Shown: piece after piece, positions 14,108 through 23,414 of the stretch
How positions within the stretch are numbered: position 1 is the stretch's first letter
Layout of the letters: every line of letters begins with the position of its first letter
From: Comamonas sp. BIGb0152
Lineage (GTDB): Bacteria; Pseudomonadota; Gammaproteobacteria; Burkholderiales; Burkholderiaceae_C
NCBI RefSeq assembly: GCF_024809975.1
Contig: NZ_JANUDY010000006.1
Span: 186,001 to 250,000, forward strand
DNA length: 64,000 nucleotides
Reading direction: 5' to 3'
Translations under genes and position numbers: made by a program
Notes under the pieces: generated by a model
Databases searched by the model: none
The model's input: only the letters and a program-made list of their open reading frames with translations
Told to the model about the DNA's origin: nothing

Positions 14108-14707
14108 TCAGCGTGCCGGTTGCAGCACGCCGCGCACCCGGCCTTTGAGCTCGGCCACCTGGGTGATGTTGTTGAAGACCATGGAATCGGCCGTGAACCG
14201 GTCCTTGCCCCGAATGATTTCTACGGGCTTGTTCGAGCTCACCCGCTCCTCATTGACAAAGGCATGCAGGAATTCACCCCGGAACTCCATCTGCGGCGCA
14301 TCCGCCTTGTTGCTGTTGCGCACCACCTTGGCATTGCCAAACAGCTGCACTTCCGAGCCATCGGCATTGGACAGCGCACGGTCTGCCGTGGCCACCGTGG
14401 TGGAGCCGTCCTGGCGCAGGGAGCGCAAGGTAGCGGTATCGATCTCCAAGGTGTCCGTGTCCATGTAGTGGCGCATCTTGCTGCCCTGGATTTCGCTGGT
14501 CAGCGCCCCCGTGCCGTCAAAGCTGCGCACGGAAAAATCGCGCATGTAGTAATCCACTTCATGGCCCGGTACCACAGCCTCGCGCACGACCTGGGGCTTG
14601 GGCGCATTGCGCACCAGCCACCAGGTACCCAGGGTCAACAGCCCCATCAGGATCACCGGCAGGTAGATGGACGACAGGTCCATGAGGCGTCGCAGGCGTG
14701 ATTTCAT
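14108..14707 (-). CDS. lptC: Lipopolysaccharide export system protein LptC
   Basis: A 199-aa bitopic protein: short cytoplasmic N-terminus, one membrane helix (about residues 12-30), then a periplasmic LptC/OstA-type domain with DYYMRDFSVRSFD and repeated beta-strand features. It forms part of the bridge passing LPS from LptBFG to LptA. The start at 14707 overlaps the end of kdsC by 4 bases (ATGA), showing translational coupling. Length and context with kdsC and kdsD are typical. Confidence 0.9.
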   Translation of the reverse strand: MKSRLRRLMDLSSIYLPVILMGLLTLGTWWLVRNAPKPQVVREAVVPGHEVDYYMRDFSVRSFDGTGALTSEIQGSKMRHYMDTDTLEIDTATLRSLRQDGSTTVATADRALSNADGSEVQLFGNAKVVRNSNKADAPQMEFRGEFLHAFVNEERVSSNKPVEIIRGKDRFTADSMVFNNITQVAELKGRVRGVLQPAR

Positions 14708-15276
14708 TGTCCGTACCGATCGAGCAGATTGACATAGGCGCCGCAAGCGGCCAGCACGGCGTCACAGAGTTCGCGCGCCGCGCCCGCACCGCCGTGGCGC
14801 GTGGTCACCCAGTGTGCCACGCCCAAAACTTCGGGGTGGGCGTTGGCGGGTGCACAGGCCAGCTGGCAGCGGCGCAGCACCGGCAGGTCGGGCCAATCAT
14901 CGCCCATCGCAGCGGCCTGGTGCCAATCCAAGCCCAGTGCTTGCAGCATGGCCTGGGCAGCGGGCAGTTTGTCCTCGGTGCCATAGCGCACATGTTCGAT
15001 GCCCAGCGCCGCCAGCCGGTGGCGCAGCGGTGCCGAATCGCGCCCGGTGATCACGGCCGGCACAATGCCCGCTTCGCGCAGCATCTTGAGGCCATGGCCG
15101 TCGAGCGTATGGAAGCGCTTGAGGGTCTCGCCCTGCTCGCTGATGTACAGGCCCCCATCGGTGAGCACGCCATCCACATCAAAAAAGACAATCTTGATTC
15201 CCTGGGCGCGCAGCAGCAGCTCGGCCGGCCACTGCTGGGCGGGGGTGATCGGGGGCAGGTTGATCGTGCTGGCCAT
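14704..15276 (-). CDS. kdsC: 3-deoxy-D-manno-octulosonate 8-phosphate phosphatase KdsC
   Basis: A 190-aa C0-type HAD phosphatase. Motif I is FFDVDGVLTDG (Asp nucleophile at about 33), motif II lies in VITGRDS, and motif III/IV comprises KLPAAQ followed by MGDDWPDLPVL. It releases phosphate from Kdo-8-P during LPS inner core synthesis in the cytoplasm. It overlaps kdsD by one base and lptC by four, a tight LPS operon. Length matches the family. Confidence 0.95.
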   Translation of the reverse strand: MASTINLPPITPAQQWPAELLLRAQGIKIVFFDVDGVLTDGGLYISEQGETLKRFHTLDGHGLKMLREAGIVPAVITGRDSAPLRHRLAALGIEHVRYGTEDKLPAAQAMLQALGLDWHQAAAMGDDWPDLPVLRRCQLACAPANAHPEVLGVAHWVTTRHGGAGAARELCDAVLAACGAYVNLLDRYGQ

Positions 15277-16274
15277 CAGATCACCTTGGCCCGCATCAGA
15301 TCGCCCACATGCACAATGCCCAACAGGTGCTGCGCCGCATCGGTCACCAGCACGCTGGTGATGCGGTGCGCCTCCATCAATGCAGCCGCATCGGCGGCCA
15401 GTGCGTCGGCCGCAATCTGGCGCGGCGTGGCATGCATCACCTCGGCAGCGGTCAGGCCGCGCAAGTCAGCACCCGCCTCAATGCGGCGGCGCAGATCGCC
15501 ATCGGTGAAAACGCCTTGCAGCAGGCCCTGTGCATCCACGATGGCTGCCGCGCCCATGCCTTTGGCGCTCATCTCGCGCATCAAATCGCTGAAGCTGGCG
15601 GTTGGCAACACGGTTGGCAACTCAGCGCCCGTGCGCATCACATCCGATACATGGGTCAGCAAGCGGCGGCCCAACGCACCACCGGGGTGCGAACGGGCAA
15701 AGTCTTCGGCCTTGAAGCCACGCGCATCCAAGAGAGCTACCGCCAAGGCATCGCCCATGGCCATTTGTGCCGTGGTGCTGGCGGTGGGGGCCAGGTTCAG
15801 CGGGCAGGCTTCCTTGTCCACCTGGGTGTTCAGCACCCAGTCGGCATAGCGGGCCATCGATGACTGCAGGTTGCCCGTCATCGCGACCACGGGCACGCCC
15901 AGGCGCTTGAGCACGGGCAACAGCACGGCGATCTCGCCGCTCTCCCCGCTGTTGGAGATGGCCAGCACCAGATCCTGGCCGGTGACCATGCCCAAGTCGC
16001 CATGACTGGCCTCGCCGGGATGGACAAAAAACGCCGGCGTGCCGGTCGATGCCAGGGTGGCCGCAATCTTGCGCCCCACATGCCCGCTCTTGCCCATGCC
16101 GGTGACCACGACGCGCCCGGGAATGTCAAGCATGCGCTGCACGACCTGGACAAAGTTGTCGTCCAGGCGCTGCGCCAGCGCCGCAATGGCCTCGGCCTCG
16201 ATCGCGAAGGTAGACGCCGCCAGGCGCAAAATCTGCGCCGCTTCAACGGGGCGCTTGGGCTGTAGGGTGCTCAT
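15276..16274 (-). CDS. kdsD: Arabinose-5-phosphate isomerase KdsD
   Basis: A 332-aa KpsF/GutQ family protein: an N-terminal SIS domain ([20 protein letters not shown] near residue 60) and two C-terminal CBS domains (about 205-330). It converts ribulose-5-phosphate to arabinose-5-phosphate, the first step to Kdo. The Met at 16274 begins [16 protein letters not shown]; upstream in-frame codons lie in the intergenic region shared with divergent apt. It is first in the kdsD-kdsC-lptC-SDR cluster. Confidence 0.95.
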   Translation of the reverse strand: MSTLQPKRPVEAAQILRLAASTFAIEAEAIAALAQRLDDNFVQVVQRMLDIPGRVVVTGMGKSGHVGRKIAATLASTGTPAFFVHPGEASHGDLGMVTGQDLVLAISNSGESGEIAVLLPVLKRLGVPVVAMTGNLQSSMARYADWVLNTQVDKEACPLNLAPTASTTAQMAMGDALAVALLDARGFKAEDFARSHPGGALGRRLLTHVSDVMRTGAELPTVLPTASFSDLMREMSAKGMGAAAIVDAQGLLQGVFTDGDLRRRIEAGADLRGLTAAEVMHATPRQIAADALAADAAALMEAHRITSVLVTDAAQHLLGIVHVGDLMRAKVI

Positions 16275-16402
16275 GGAGGCTGATTTTATCGGAGCGCCCG
16301 CGCCCAGGCGGGCACAGGTCATTGTTAACAAGGCCAGCGCCTGCGGCCATCCGCGCAGCACTTGCACTACCATGGCGGGTCATCCCCTCTTCTGCCCCCA
16401 CC

Positions 16403-16957
16403 ATGCACGCTCCAGACGTCAACGCCTTTTTGCGTCACCACATCCGCACCGTTCCCGACTGGCCAGCGCCGGGCGTGCAGTTTCGGGACATCACCCCGCT
16501 GCTGCAAAACCCCCAGGTCTTCCACGTGCTGATCGATGCCTTTGTGCACCGCTACATGTCGCGCGACATGCGCCCGGATGTGGTGGCGGGGCTGGACGCA
16601 CGCGGCTTCATCCTCGGCGCCGTCATTGCCTACCAGCTCAAGGTGGGTTTTGTGCCTATCCGCAAAAAAGGCAAGCTGCCCTTCACCACGGTCGAAGAGA
16701 CCTATGAGCTGGAATACGGCAGCGCCACGGTGGAGCTGCATGCCGATGCCGTCAAGCCTGGCGACAAGGTGCTGCTGGTCGATGATCTGATTGCCACCGG
16801 CGGCACGATGATGGCTGGCAAAAAGCTGTTGGAAAAGCTGGGCGCCACGGTGGTCGAAGGCGCGGCCATTGTTGACCTGCCCGAGCTGGGCGGCTCCAAG
16901 CGGCTGACCGATGCAGGCCTGCCGCTGTTTACCTTGGTGGATTTTTCCGGGCACTAA
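16403..16957 (+). CDS. apt: Adenine phosphoribosyltransferase
   Basis: A 184-aa type I phosphoribosyltransferase: [11 protein letters not shown] near the N-terminus, [10 protein letters not shown], and the PRPP-binding signature [13 protein letters not shown] around residue 128. It salvages adenine to AMP. The start is [14 protein letters not shown]; the open frame extends 81 bases further upstream but that part overlaps the divergent promoter. Length is standard. Confidence 0.95.
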   Translation: MHAPDVNAFLRHHIRTVPDWPAPGVQFRDITPLLQNPQVFHVLIDAFVHRYMSRDMRPDVVAGLDARGFILGAVIAYQLKVGFVPIRKKGKLPFTTVEETYELEYGSATVELHADAVKPGDKVLLVDDLIATGGTMMAGKKLLEKLGATVVEGAAIVDLPELGGSKRLTDAGLPLFTLVDFSGH

Positions 16958-16977
16958 TGCCCGCAGGGTTTAGGCGC

Positions 16978-17808
16978 TCAGTGCAGATCGCCGTACTGGG
17001 TGTTGCTCAGGCCCCCGAAGGTGGTGTCCGCCGTGGGGGCAGGCGCGCCACCCTGGCGTGCGGCATCGCGCGCTGCCTGGGCATGGTGCGCGGCGCTGCG
17101 GGCAGGCGCGGCCGGCACAATCGGCGCAGGCCGGGGGGCTGCACTGGTGGCGCCGCGCTGGCTTGCCACTCCACCATCGAGCGCGGGCACCGGGTGCAAA
17201 GCCGCCTCCAGCAACGCCTTTTTGAAAGCCGCAATCTCCGCTTCATCGACCGGGTCCATGCCCAAAGGCACGGGCACCACCGCAGCCTGGGGCGCGGCAG
17301 CGGCCCCTGCGGTTGCAACCGCGCTCGGCGCTTTGCTGGTGGCTGCACCGAGCTGCGCGTTAAGGCGCCAATACACCGAGGTCACCACAATCTCGAAACG
17401 GGTCTTGGCAGAATAGGCAATCAAGGCCTCGATCTGGGTGAGCTTGTCAGGCGATGCGCAGTACTGCTGCGCCAAATCGACCATCACAATGAACTGGGTG
17501 GCCCGCTTGTCGAGCGCCAGCACCTTGAACTTGTAGCCGGCCGACAAAATGCCGGACCGCACCATCGACTCGCGCACGGCTGAGTAGACCATCTCGCGGC
17601 GGGCCGAGCGCTCCCCAGGCCGAGGGACTGCGCTGTCGTGCTGCGGCGGCAGCGCCGCTGCTGCTCGCACGCCCACCAAGGGCGCAGACGATGCCAGCGC
17701 ATCGGGCTGCATCATGCTCAGAGGCTCGGCAAACATGGTTTGCGGGCCCATGGCCACCATGGCCGGTTTTTTCTCCGGTCGATTAAACCATTTGGCAAAC
17801 AAAGACAT
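16978..17808 (-). CDS. Hypothetical protein with Ala/Pro-rich tail
   Basis: A 276-aa cytoplasmic-looking protein starting MSLFAKWFNRPEKKP. Residues about 70-150 form a compact domain (EMVYSAVRESMVRSGILSAG...FIVMVDLAQQY) and the rest is low-complexity Ala/Pro linker ending in FGGLSNTQYGDLH. I do not recognise a family; the amphipathic N-terminus and conserved tail could be binding sites at either end of a flexible protein. It is convergent with apt and upstream of no obvious partner. Confidence 0.65.
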   Translation of the reverse strand: MSLFAKWFNRPEKKPAMVAMGPQTMFAEPLSMMQPDALASSAPLVGVRAAAALPPQHDSAVPRPGERSARREMVYSAVRESMVRSGILSAGYKFKVLALDKRATQFIVMVDLAQQYCASPDKLTQIEALIAYSAKTRFEIVVTSVYWRLNAQLGAATSKAPSAVATAGAAAAPQAAVVPVPLGMDPVDEAEIAAFKKALLEAALHPVPALDGGVASQRGATSAAPRPAPIVPAAPARSAAHHAQAARDAARQGGAPAPTADTTFGGLSNTQYGDLH

Positions 17809-17939
17809 GCCACTCCCTACCTGGTCAGAATTCAAAACGGTGCACCCGTTTCATCACGCAACAAGCGTTTGTAATTGTAGGAAAGAGTATTGCATACACC
17901 GGCCAGAAAAGCGCGCGCCATTTGACCAATGCCAAGCTT

Positions 17940-18416
17940 TTATGTTGCAGCGACGCGGCGTTTGCGGTTGCCCAGGCGCTTGGCCAGCACCGACCCGGCC
18001 GCCATGGCCAGCGCCACCGCCACCGTGGGCTGGCGGTTGCACAGCTCGGTAAAGCGGATGCTCGACAGCGCCCACAGGCGGGAGGCCGCTACCGCCTGCA
18101 CCGTGGCATTGCGCGGCTGGTGCGAAAAGAATGCACCTTCCCCCACAATGGAGCCTGCACCGACGATGGCCAGGCGAATGCGCTGTTTTTCGTCCTCAAA
18201 GTGCACGCTGAGGCTGCCGCTTTCGATGAAAAACAAGGTGCGCTCCTGCGTGCCTTGCTGAAACAGCACCTGGGATCCCGCCAGGTTCGACGGGGACAGG
18301 TAAGGTGCCAAAATCTCCCACTGCGCAGCGGTCAGCGGGTTGATCATGCTTTCCTCGTCCTGGCAGTTGTTGATGGCCGTCACCAGGGCACTGATGTTGG
18401 TAGCGCTACTGAACAT
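17940..18416 (-). CDS. Cyclic nucleotide-binding domain protein without output domain
   Basis: A 158-aa protein that is essentially one cNMP-binding (Crp-like) beta-roll: LFQQGTQERTLFFIESGSL, then IVGEGAFFSHQPRNATVQAV, the phosphate-binding cassette region, followed by a helix. There is no C-terminal helix-turn-helix, so it is not a Crp-type regulator. The usual Arg of the cassette appears as PRNAT. Partner unknown; it may regulate another protein by contact. Confidence 0.8.
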   Translation of the reverse strand: MFSSATNISALVTAINNCQDEESMINPLTAAQWEILAPYLSPSNLAGSQVLFQQGTQERTLFFIESGSLSVHFEDEKQRIRLAIVGAGSIVGEGAFFSHQPRNATVQAVAASRLWALSSIRFTELCNRQPTVAVALAMAAGSVLAKRLGNRKRRVAAT

Positions 18417-18605
18417 GAAACTCTCCTCCTCAATCCCGGTAGTGGGCCCACCAGTGATCTATCGATAAGCCAAACAATCTAACCGAGTGGCCGCACAACG
18501 GCCGGGCAGCCAGGCAAATATTTGTAAGAAGTATCGCCTAGTCCACAATTCCTGACGAAGCACTCCGTCCCCCTTCTTTCTTCCCTCCCGAGACTTTTTG
18601 ATTCC

Positions 18606-19532
18606 ATGCATGCATTACTAGAGGCCATCGCCAACATGCCGGCGAGCCAGCAGGCGCAACGCCTCTTCCACGGCCGAGGCGGCCTTTTTCCCGGCTGCGA
18701 GCATCTGTCGCTGGACCTGTACCCGCCCGCGGTGGTGCTGACCAGCTTTGCGCCGCTGGCCGATGAGGCACTGCAAAGCGTGGGTGATGCATTGCAACAG
18801 CGCTGGCAGCAGCTGTACCCGGGCGAGCCGCTGACCTGGGTCTACCAGTGCCGGGCGCTGGGCGCGGCCGAGACCCGCCTGGTCCAAGGCAGCCTGCCCG
18901 AGCCCCATACCGTGCAGGAAGACGGCGCGCAGTACCTGGTGCATGTGCTGCGCGGCCAGAACCATGGGCTGTTTCTGGACATGGCCGAGGGCCGGCGCTG
19001 GGTGCGCCAGTTCATCGCGCGCCAGCCCGATCCCGAGCGTTGCACCGTGCTCAATATGTTTGCCTACACCTGCGCCTTCTCGGTGGCGGCGCTGCAGGCG
19101 GGCGCCGGCCAGGTAGTCAATATCGACATGAGCAAGGCCGCGCTGGCCAGTGGCCAGCAAAACCACCGGCTCAACCAGCTCGCAGGCGGCCAGTTCTGGG
19201 GCCATGATATTTTCAGCAGCTGGGGCAAGATCACCCGCACCGGGCCGTATCAGCTGGTGATCATGGACCCGCCCAGCTACCAAAAGGGCAGCTTTGTGGC
19301 CACCAAGGATTACGCGCGGCTGATCAAGCGCCTGCCCGACCTGCTGGCGCCAGGCGGCTTTGCATTGCTGTGCCTGAACGCGCCCGAGCTGCCCCTGGCC
19401 TTTTTGCAAGACCAGATGGCCGAGCTGGCACCGGAGCTGGAGTTCATCGAGCAGGTGGCCAACCCGGCCATCTTTGCCGATGTCTCAGCGGACCGGGCGC
19501 TCAAGGTGCTGGCCTACCGCATGCCCAGCTGA
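18606..19532 (+). CDS. Class I SAM-dependent methyltransferase (RlmI/RlmK-like)
   Basis: A 308-aa protein with the COG1092 catalytic core: SAM motif I LNMFAYTCAFSVAALQAGA (about residue 147), acidic motif NIDMSK, and motif IV MDPPSYQKGS (about 221), the D-P-P-x-Y form of RNA N/C5 methyltransferases. It is similar to RlmI and RlmK but lacks a clear PUA domain at the N-terminus. A 23S rRNA target is likely from the family but not certain. It is convergent with the azurin-like gene. Confidence 0.8.
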   Translation: MHALLEAIANMPASQQAQRLFHGRGGLFPGCEHLSLDLYPPAVVLTSFAPLADEALQSVGDALQQRWQQLYPGEPLTWVYQCRALGAAETRLVQGSLPEPHTVQEDGAQYLVHVLRGQNHGLFLDMAEGRRWVRQFIARQPDPERCTVLNMFAYTCAFSVAALQAGAGQVVNIDMSKAALASGQQNHRLNQLAGGQFWGHDIFSSWGKITRTGPYQLVIMDPPSYQKGSFVATKDYARLIKRLPDLLAPGGFALLCLNAPELPLAFLQDQMAELAPELEFIEQVANPAIFADVSADRALKVLAYRMPS

Positions 19533-19555
19533 GCGCGGCCGATAAGGCCATGGGC

Positions 19556-20032
19556 TCAGTCGACGACGACGAGCTTGCCGCGCATCGGCTCGGCATGGGT
19601 GGGGAAGGAGCAGAAATAGCTGTAGTCCTCGCCCTGGCGCAGGCGCTCGACCGGGAAACTCACCGAGGCATGCTCGCCGCCCGACAGCATCTGGGTGGCG
19701 GCCAGCACCCGGGCATCGCCCCGGCTGAGCCAGGCGCGCTCGGGGCCCGAGCGCTGGCCTTCGCGGATCACCGCCTCGGTGTCCTGGCTGCGCGTCAGCA
19801 CCCAGTTGTGGCCCGCTTCCTGCCAGGGCTTTTTGCCGGTGTGCAGCAGGTGCACCGTGAACTGCGCGCAGCGCTTGCTCACGCGCAGCTCCGTCAGGTC
19901 AAACTTTTTGCCCGGCTGGCCTTGTACATGGGCTTCGCAGACGGGGGCGGGTGCAGCGGGCTGCGCCAGCGCGGCGCTGCTGGCGCACCAGGCGGCGGTG
20001 CAAAGAACGAGGGGGCGCAAAGAAAACGTCAT
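19556..20032 (-). CDS. Azurin-like type 1 copper protein
   Basis: A 158-aa periplasmic protein with a cleavable signal (to about ALAQ, residue 24). The copper ligands are all present: His in GHNWVLT, and Cys, His and Met in CSFPTHAEPM at azurin spacing (C, +5 H, +9 M). Azurins carry electrons in the periplasm. It lies 62 bases after the ABC ATPase of a Fur-box-preceded transporter operon on the same strand, an unusual place for azurin. That suggests a role in redox of a metal or metal complex during uptake, or a coincidental neighbour. Confidence 0.85.
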   Translation of the reverse strand: MTFSLRPLVLCTAAWCASSAALAQPAAPAPVCEAHVQGQPGKKFDLTELRVSKRCAQFTVHLLHTGKKPWQEAGHNWVLTRSQDTEAVIREGQRSGPERAWLSRGDARVLAATQMLSGGEHASVSFPVERLRQGEDYSYFCSFPTHAEPMRGKLVVVD

Positions 20033-20094
20033 GGTCAGTCACTAGCGTTTGTTGAGAAAAGAGAGAGGCGGGAAAGACAACGGGATGGGGCCGC

Positions 20095-20892
20095 TTAGGG
20101 CAGCAGGCCATCCACCATCACCTGCGGAAAGCCGCGCGAGCAGGGCTCAACACGGGCCTGCACGCCATAGACGCGGGCCAGCAGCTGGGGGTTAATGGCG
20201 TCGCGTGGCGGGCCATCGGCCTGCAGCTCGCCGTTCTGGAGCACCAGCACCCGGTCGGCATGGCGCAGCGCCAGGCCCAGGTCATGCAAGACCACCAGGG
20301 TGACCATGCCGCAGCGGCGAGTCTGCTCACCCACCAGCGCCATCACATGGAACTGGTGGTTCAGGTCCAGCGCCGACAGCGGCTCATCGAGCATCAGCAC
20401 CTGGGGTTGGCGGATCAATGCCTGCGCCAGCCCGGCCAGCTGCACCTGGCCGCCCGACAGCTCATCGAGGTGGCGCATGGCCAAATGGTCGATGCCCAGT
20501 TGCTGTAGCAGCGCGGCGCACTGCAGCACCGCATCCTGGGGTGCCTCTGCAGTGGCATGCAGCGCATGGGGCGATGCCTTGCGCGCCGCCATCAGCGATT
20601 CGATCACCCGCAAATGCACGGCCGCCGGCAAGGCCTGGGGTTGGTAGACCACGCGCCGGGCGCGCTCGGCCAGACTGGCCTTGTCCAGCGCCTGACCGTG
20701 CAGGCACACCTGGCCGCTGGCACGGGTCAGCCCTGCCAGCGCCCGCAACAAGGTCGATTTGCCGCTGCCGTTGGGCCCCAGCACCACGGTGACCGTGCCC
20801 GGCTGCAGATCGGCGACGGACAGCGCGGGGATAACCACCCGCTTGCCATAGCCCACCTGCAAGCCGCTGATCTGCAGGCCGCCCCCGCTCAT
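20095..20892 (-). CDS. FecE/BtuD-type ABC transporter ATP-binding protein
   Basis: A 265-aa ATPase: Walker A GPNGSGKST (about residue 38), Q-loop region VVYQPQALP, signature LSGGQ, Walker B QVLMLDEPLSALD and switch His in VVLHDLGLALRHAD. It energises import of ferric siderophore, haem or cobalamin. Its ATG overlaps the permease stop by 4 bases. The operon order is binding protein, permease, ATPase, azurin. Confidence 0.92.
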   Translation of the reverse strand: MSGGGLQISGLQVGYGKRVVIPALSVADLQPGTVTVVLGPNGSGKSTLLRALAGLTRASGQVCLHGQALDKASLAERARRVVYQPQALPAAVHLRVIESLMAARKASPHALHATAEAPQDAVLQCAALLQQLGIDHLAMRHLDELSGGQVQLAGLAQALIRQPQVLMLDEPLSALDLNHQFHVMALVGEQTRRCGMVTLVVLHDLGLALRHADRVLVLQNGELQADGPPRDAINPQLLARVYGVQARVEPCSRGFPQVMVDGLLP

Positions 20893-21989
20893 GCCCGCCC
20901 CCGGGTGCGCAGCACAATCGCCAAAAAGAAGGGAATGCCCACCAGCGAGGTGACGATGCCCACCGGCACAATCACGCCCGGCACCAGCGCCTTGGAGGCT
21001 ACCGATGCCAGCGACAGCACCAGCGCGCCCACCAGCGCCGAGGCGGGCAGGTAAAAGCGGTGGTCATCGCCCACCAGCCGGCGCGCAATATGGGGCGCCA
21101 CCAGGCCAATAAAGCCGATGCTGCCGACAAAGGCCACCGACAGCGCCGCCAGCAGGCTGATGCGCAGCAGCGCGCCCAGGCGCAGGCGCCGCACATCCAC
21201 GCCAAAGCTGGCCGCGCGGTCTTCGCCCAGACGCAGCGCCGTCAGCCGCCAGGCATTGCGCATCGACAGCGGCAGCACCACCGCCAAGGCCAGGGCCAGC
21301 GCACCGAGCTTGGGCCAGGTGGCGCGCGAGAGGCTGCCCATGGTCCAGAACACCAGGCCCTGCAAGGCCTCGGCCGTGGCCACAAACTGCAGCAGCGACA
21401 CCAAGGCATTGAAGCTGAACACCAGCGCAATGCCAAACAGCACCACGCCGGTAGCACTCATCCCGCCCCAGCGGGCCACCCCATCCAGCAGCAAGGCCGA
21501 GGCCATCGCAAACACAAAGGCATTGGCCGGTACGGCCCAAGACGCGGGCACGCCCGGCAGGTGCCAGTCCAGCACAATCGCCAGCGCAGCGCCAAAGGCC
21601 GCTGCCGACGACAGCCCCAGGGTAAAAGGGCTGGCCAGCGGGTTGGCCAGCACGGTTTGCATCTCGGCCCCGGCCAGGCCCAGCGCCAGACCGACGGCCA
21701 CCGCCATCAAGGCATAGGGCAGGCGAATGTCCCAGACAATCACGCGCAAGGCCGGCGGCGCAGCATCGGGCGTGTGCAAGGTCTGCAGCAACTGCGGCAG
21801 TGCCAGGCCCGCCGGGCCGGTGGTGAAGTCGAACAGCAAGGCCGCCACAATGGCCGCCGCCAGCAGCGCCAGCACCAAGAGGCGCCAGCCGGTCAAGCGG
21901 CGGTAGGCCTGGGCGCGCTGGCTCGCCTGGCCGCCATCCACGCCCAGCGCCGCAGCGCCGGTGGCCAGCGGCGGCAGGGCCACGCTCAT
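20889..21989 (-). CDS. FecCD family ABC transporter permease
   Basis: A 366-aa permease with about nine to ten membrane helices and the FecCD signatures GAEMQTVLANPLASPFTLG (about 140) and FIGLVAPHIARRLVGDDH (near residue 295). The start at 21989 overlaps the binding-protein stop by 4 bases; longer frames run into that gene. It forms the inner-membrane channel for an iron-siderophore, haem or B12-type substrate. Only one permease gene is present, so it probably works as a homodimer. Confidence 0.92.
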   Translation of the reverse strand: MSVALPPLATGAAALGVDGGQASQRAQAYRRLTGWRLLVLALLAAAIVAALLFDFTTGPAGLALPQLLQTLHTPDAAPPALRVIVWDIRLPYALMAVAVGLALGLAGAEMQTVLANPLASPFTLGLSSAAAFGAALAIVLDWHLPGVPASWAVPANAFVFAMASALLLDGVARWGGMSATGVVLFGIALVFSFNALVSLLQFVATAEALQGLVFWTMGSLSRATWPKLGALALALAVVLPLSMRNAWRLTALRLGEDRAASFGVDVRRLRLGALLRISLLAALSVAFVGSIGFIGLVAPHIARRLVGDDHRFYLPASALVGALVLSLASVASKALVPGVIVPVGIVTSLVGIPFFLAIVLRTRGRA

Positions 21990-23263
21990 GGTGCGGCCTT
22001 CCGCGGGGCCATATCGCCCCAGTACGCGCCTTGCATCGGCAAGGCCGGCAAAAACCGCTGGTTGATCTCCGCCATCGTGGCTTGCGGGTCCACATCGGCA
22101 AAACGCTCGGGGTAGAACCACTTGGCCATGGCCTCGATCGCCAGGATGTTGGTGGGCGCATCGTAGAAGTTGTGCCACAGGCCATGGGCACGGCCCGAGC
22201 GCACAGCGCTCAGCATCTCAAAGCCGGGGCGCTGGGTCAGTTCGCGCAGGCTGCTGGCTAACTGCGCGGCGCTCACCCCTTCGCCAGCCCGCACCATGGG
22301 CCGGCTGCCTTGGGGCCGGCTGCCGGTGGCGATATAAACAGCCGGGTCCTGGGCAATCAGCGCTTCCTGGTTCAGATCGCCAATCGCGCCGGGTATTTTG
22401 CCGGCGGCAATATTCACACCGCCAGCCGCATCGATGAACTCCCCCACATTGCCCTTGCCAGCCGTGTGGCAGCAGCCATCCCAGACACCGGCCAGCAACT
22501 CGGCAAACACCAGCGGGCGCTGGTCCGCAGGAATGTTCTTGACCCGCGACTGCACGCGCTGCAGGTGCGCCTCGTAAAAATCCGCATAGGCATTGGCCTG
22601 GGCCTCACGCTGCACCGCCTGGCCCAGGATGCGGATGCTGTGGGCGGTGTTGCGCACCGGCTGGGCACGAAAATCGATGAACACCACCGGCACGCCGGCC
22701 TTCTCCAGCGCCTGCACCAGGCCACTTTGGCGGCCCGGGCCATGGCCGCCGAGGCCAAAAATGGCGATATCGGGCTGGGTCGATACCGACTTTTCAGCGC
22801 TGACGCTTTCTTCCGAGGTGCGCCCGATCAGCGGAATCTGCGTGATCTGGGGAAAGAGCTGCTGGTAGGCCGCCCAGCCATTGGGGTCGGCAAAGGCCAG
22901 CTCGCCTTGCCAGCCCACAATGCGCTTCAAGGGCTCGGCGCCCTCCATCAACGCCAGCGCATACAAAAAGCGGCCCTCCCCCAGCAGAATATGGTCCACC
23001 TTGGCGGGGATGCGGACCCTGCGACCAACGATATCCACCACCGTCGTGGTCTGCGCCGCTACCTGGGCCAGCGCAGGCGCTGGGGCAGGCTGCAGCGGGG
23101 CAGACAGGGCAAGGCCCGTGGCCAAGCTCAGTCCCAAAGCCAGCCCCAGCGTACGCAGCCGCAGCCGCGTTTGCGAAGCCGCAGGGCACAAGGCCGGGAG
23201 CGGAGGAAAAGAATCGCCTGCACCCTGCGGTGCCTGGTAGAGCTTCAATGCGGTCATGGTCAC
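21986..23263 (-). CDS. Periplasmic metal-complex binding protein (FecB/BtuF type)
   Basis: A 425-aa protein with a long polar N-region and hydrophobic core at about residues 38-56, then a type III binding fold: VVDIVGRRVRIP, IAIFGLGGHGPG and GVPVVFIDFRAQP. It is longer than typical FecB, mostly because of the N-terminus; no better Met lies between. A Fur-box-like site lies just upstream. It delivers an iron or cobalamin complex to the permease and ATPase encoded next. Substrate cannot be told from the sequence. Confidence 0.85.
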   Translation of the reverse strand: MTMTALKLYQAPQGAGDSFPPLPALCPAASQTRLRLRTLGLALGLSLATGLALSAPLQPAPAPALAQVAAQTTTVVDIVGRRVRIPAKVDHILLGEGRFLYALALMEGAEPLKRIVGWQGELAFADPNGWAAYQQLFPQITQIPLIGRTSEESVSAEKSVSTQPDIAIFGLGGHGPGRQSGLVQALEKAGVPVVFIDFRAQPVRNTAHSIRILGQAVQREAQANAYADFYEAHLQRVQSRVKNIPADQRPLVFAELLAGVWDGCCHTAGKGNVGEFIDAAGGVNIAAGKIPGAIGDLNQEALIAQDPAVYIATGSRPQGSRPMVRAGEGVSAAQLASSLRELTQRPGFEMLSAVRSGRAHGLWHNFYDAPTNILAIEAMAKWFYPERFADVDPQATMAEINQRFLPALPMQGAYWGDMAPRKAAP

Positions 23264-23271
23264 AACAAACT

Positions 23272-23292
23272 AGAATGAAAATCGTTCTTATT
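23272..23292. promoter_or_regulatory. Putative Fur box
   Basis: The sequence GAATGAAAATCGTTCTTATT resembles the Fur consensus of three imperfect NATWAT hexamers. It lies between the ABC binding-protein gene on the minus strand and the response regulator on the plus strand, about 10 bases from the former's start codon. Iron-repressed control of the transporter is likely. Confidence 0.65.
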
Positions 23293-23414
23293 GATCGATG
23301 AGTCGCCACTCTAATCAGCGGCGCGCCGGCCAACCTAGCGCCGACAGCCCGATTTGCAATGCCATGTTTTCCCGCCCTGCTCCAACACAATCCATTACTT
23401 TTTCGGAGAAAACC

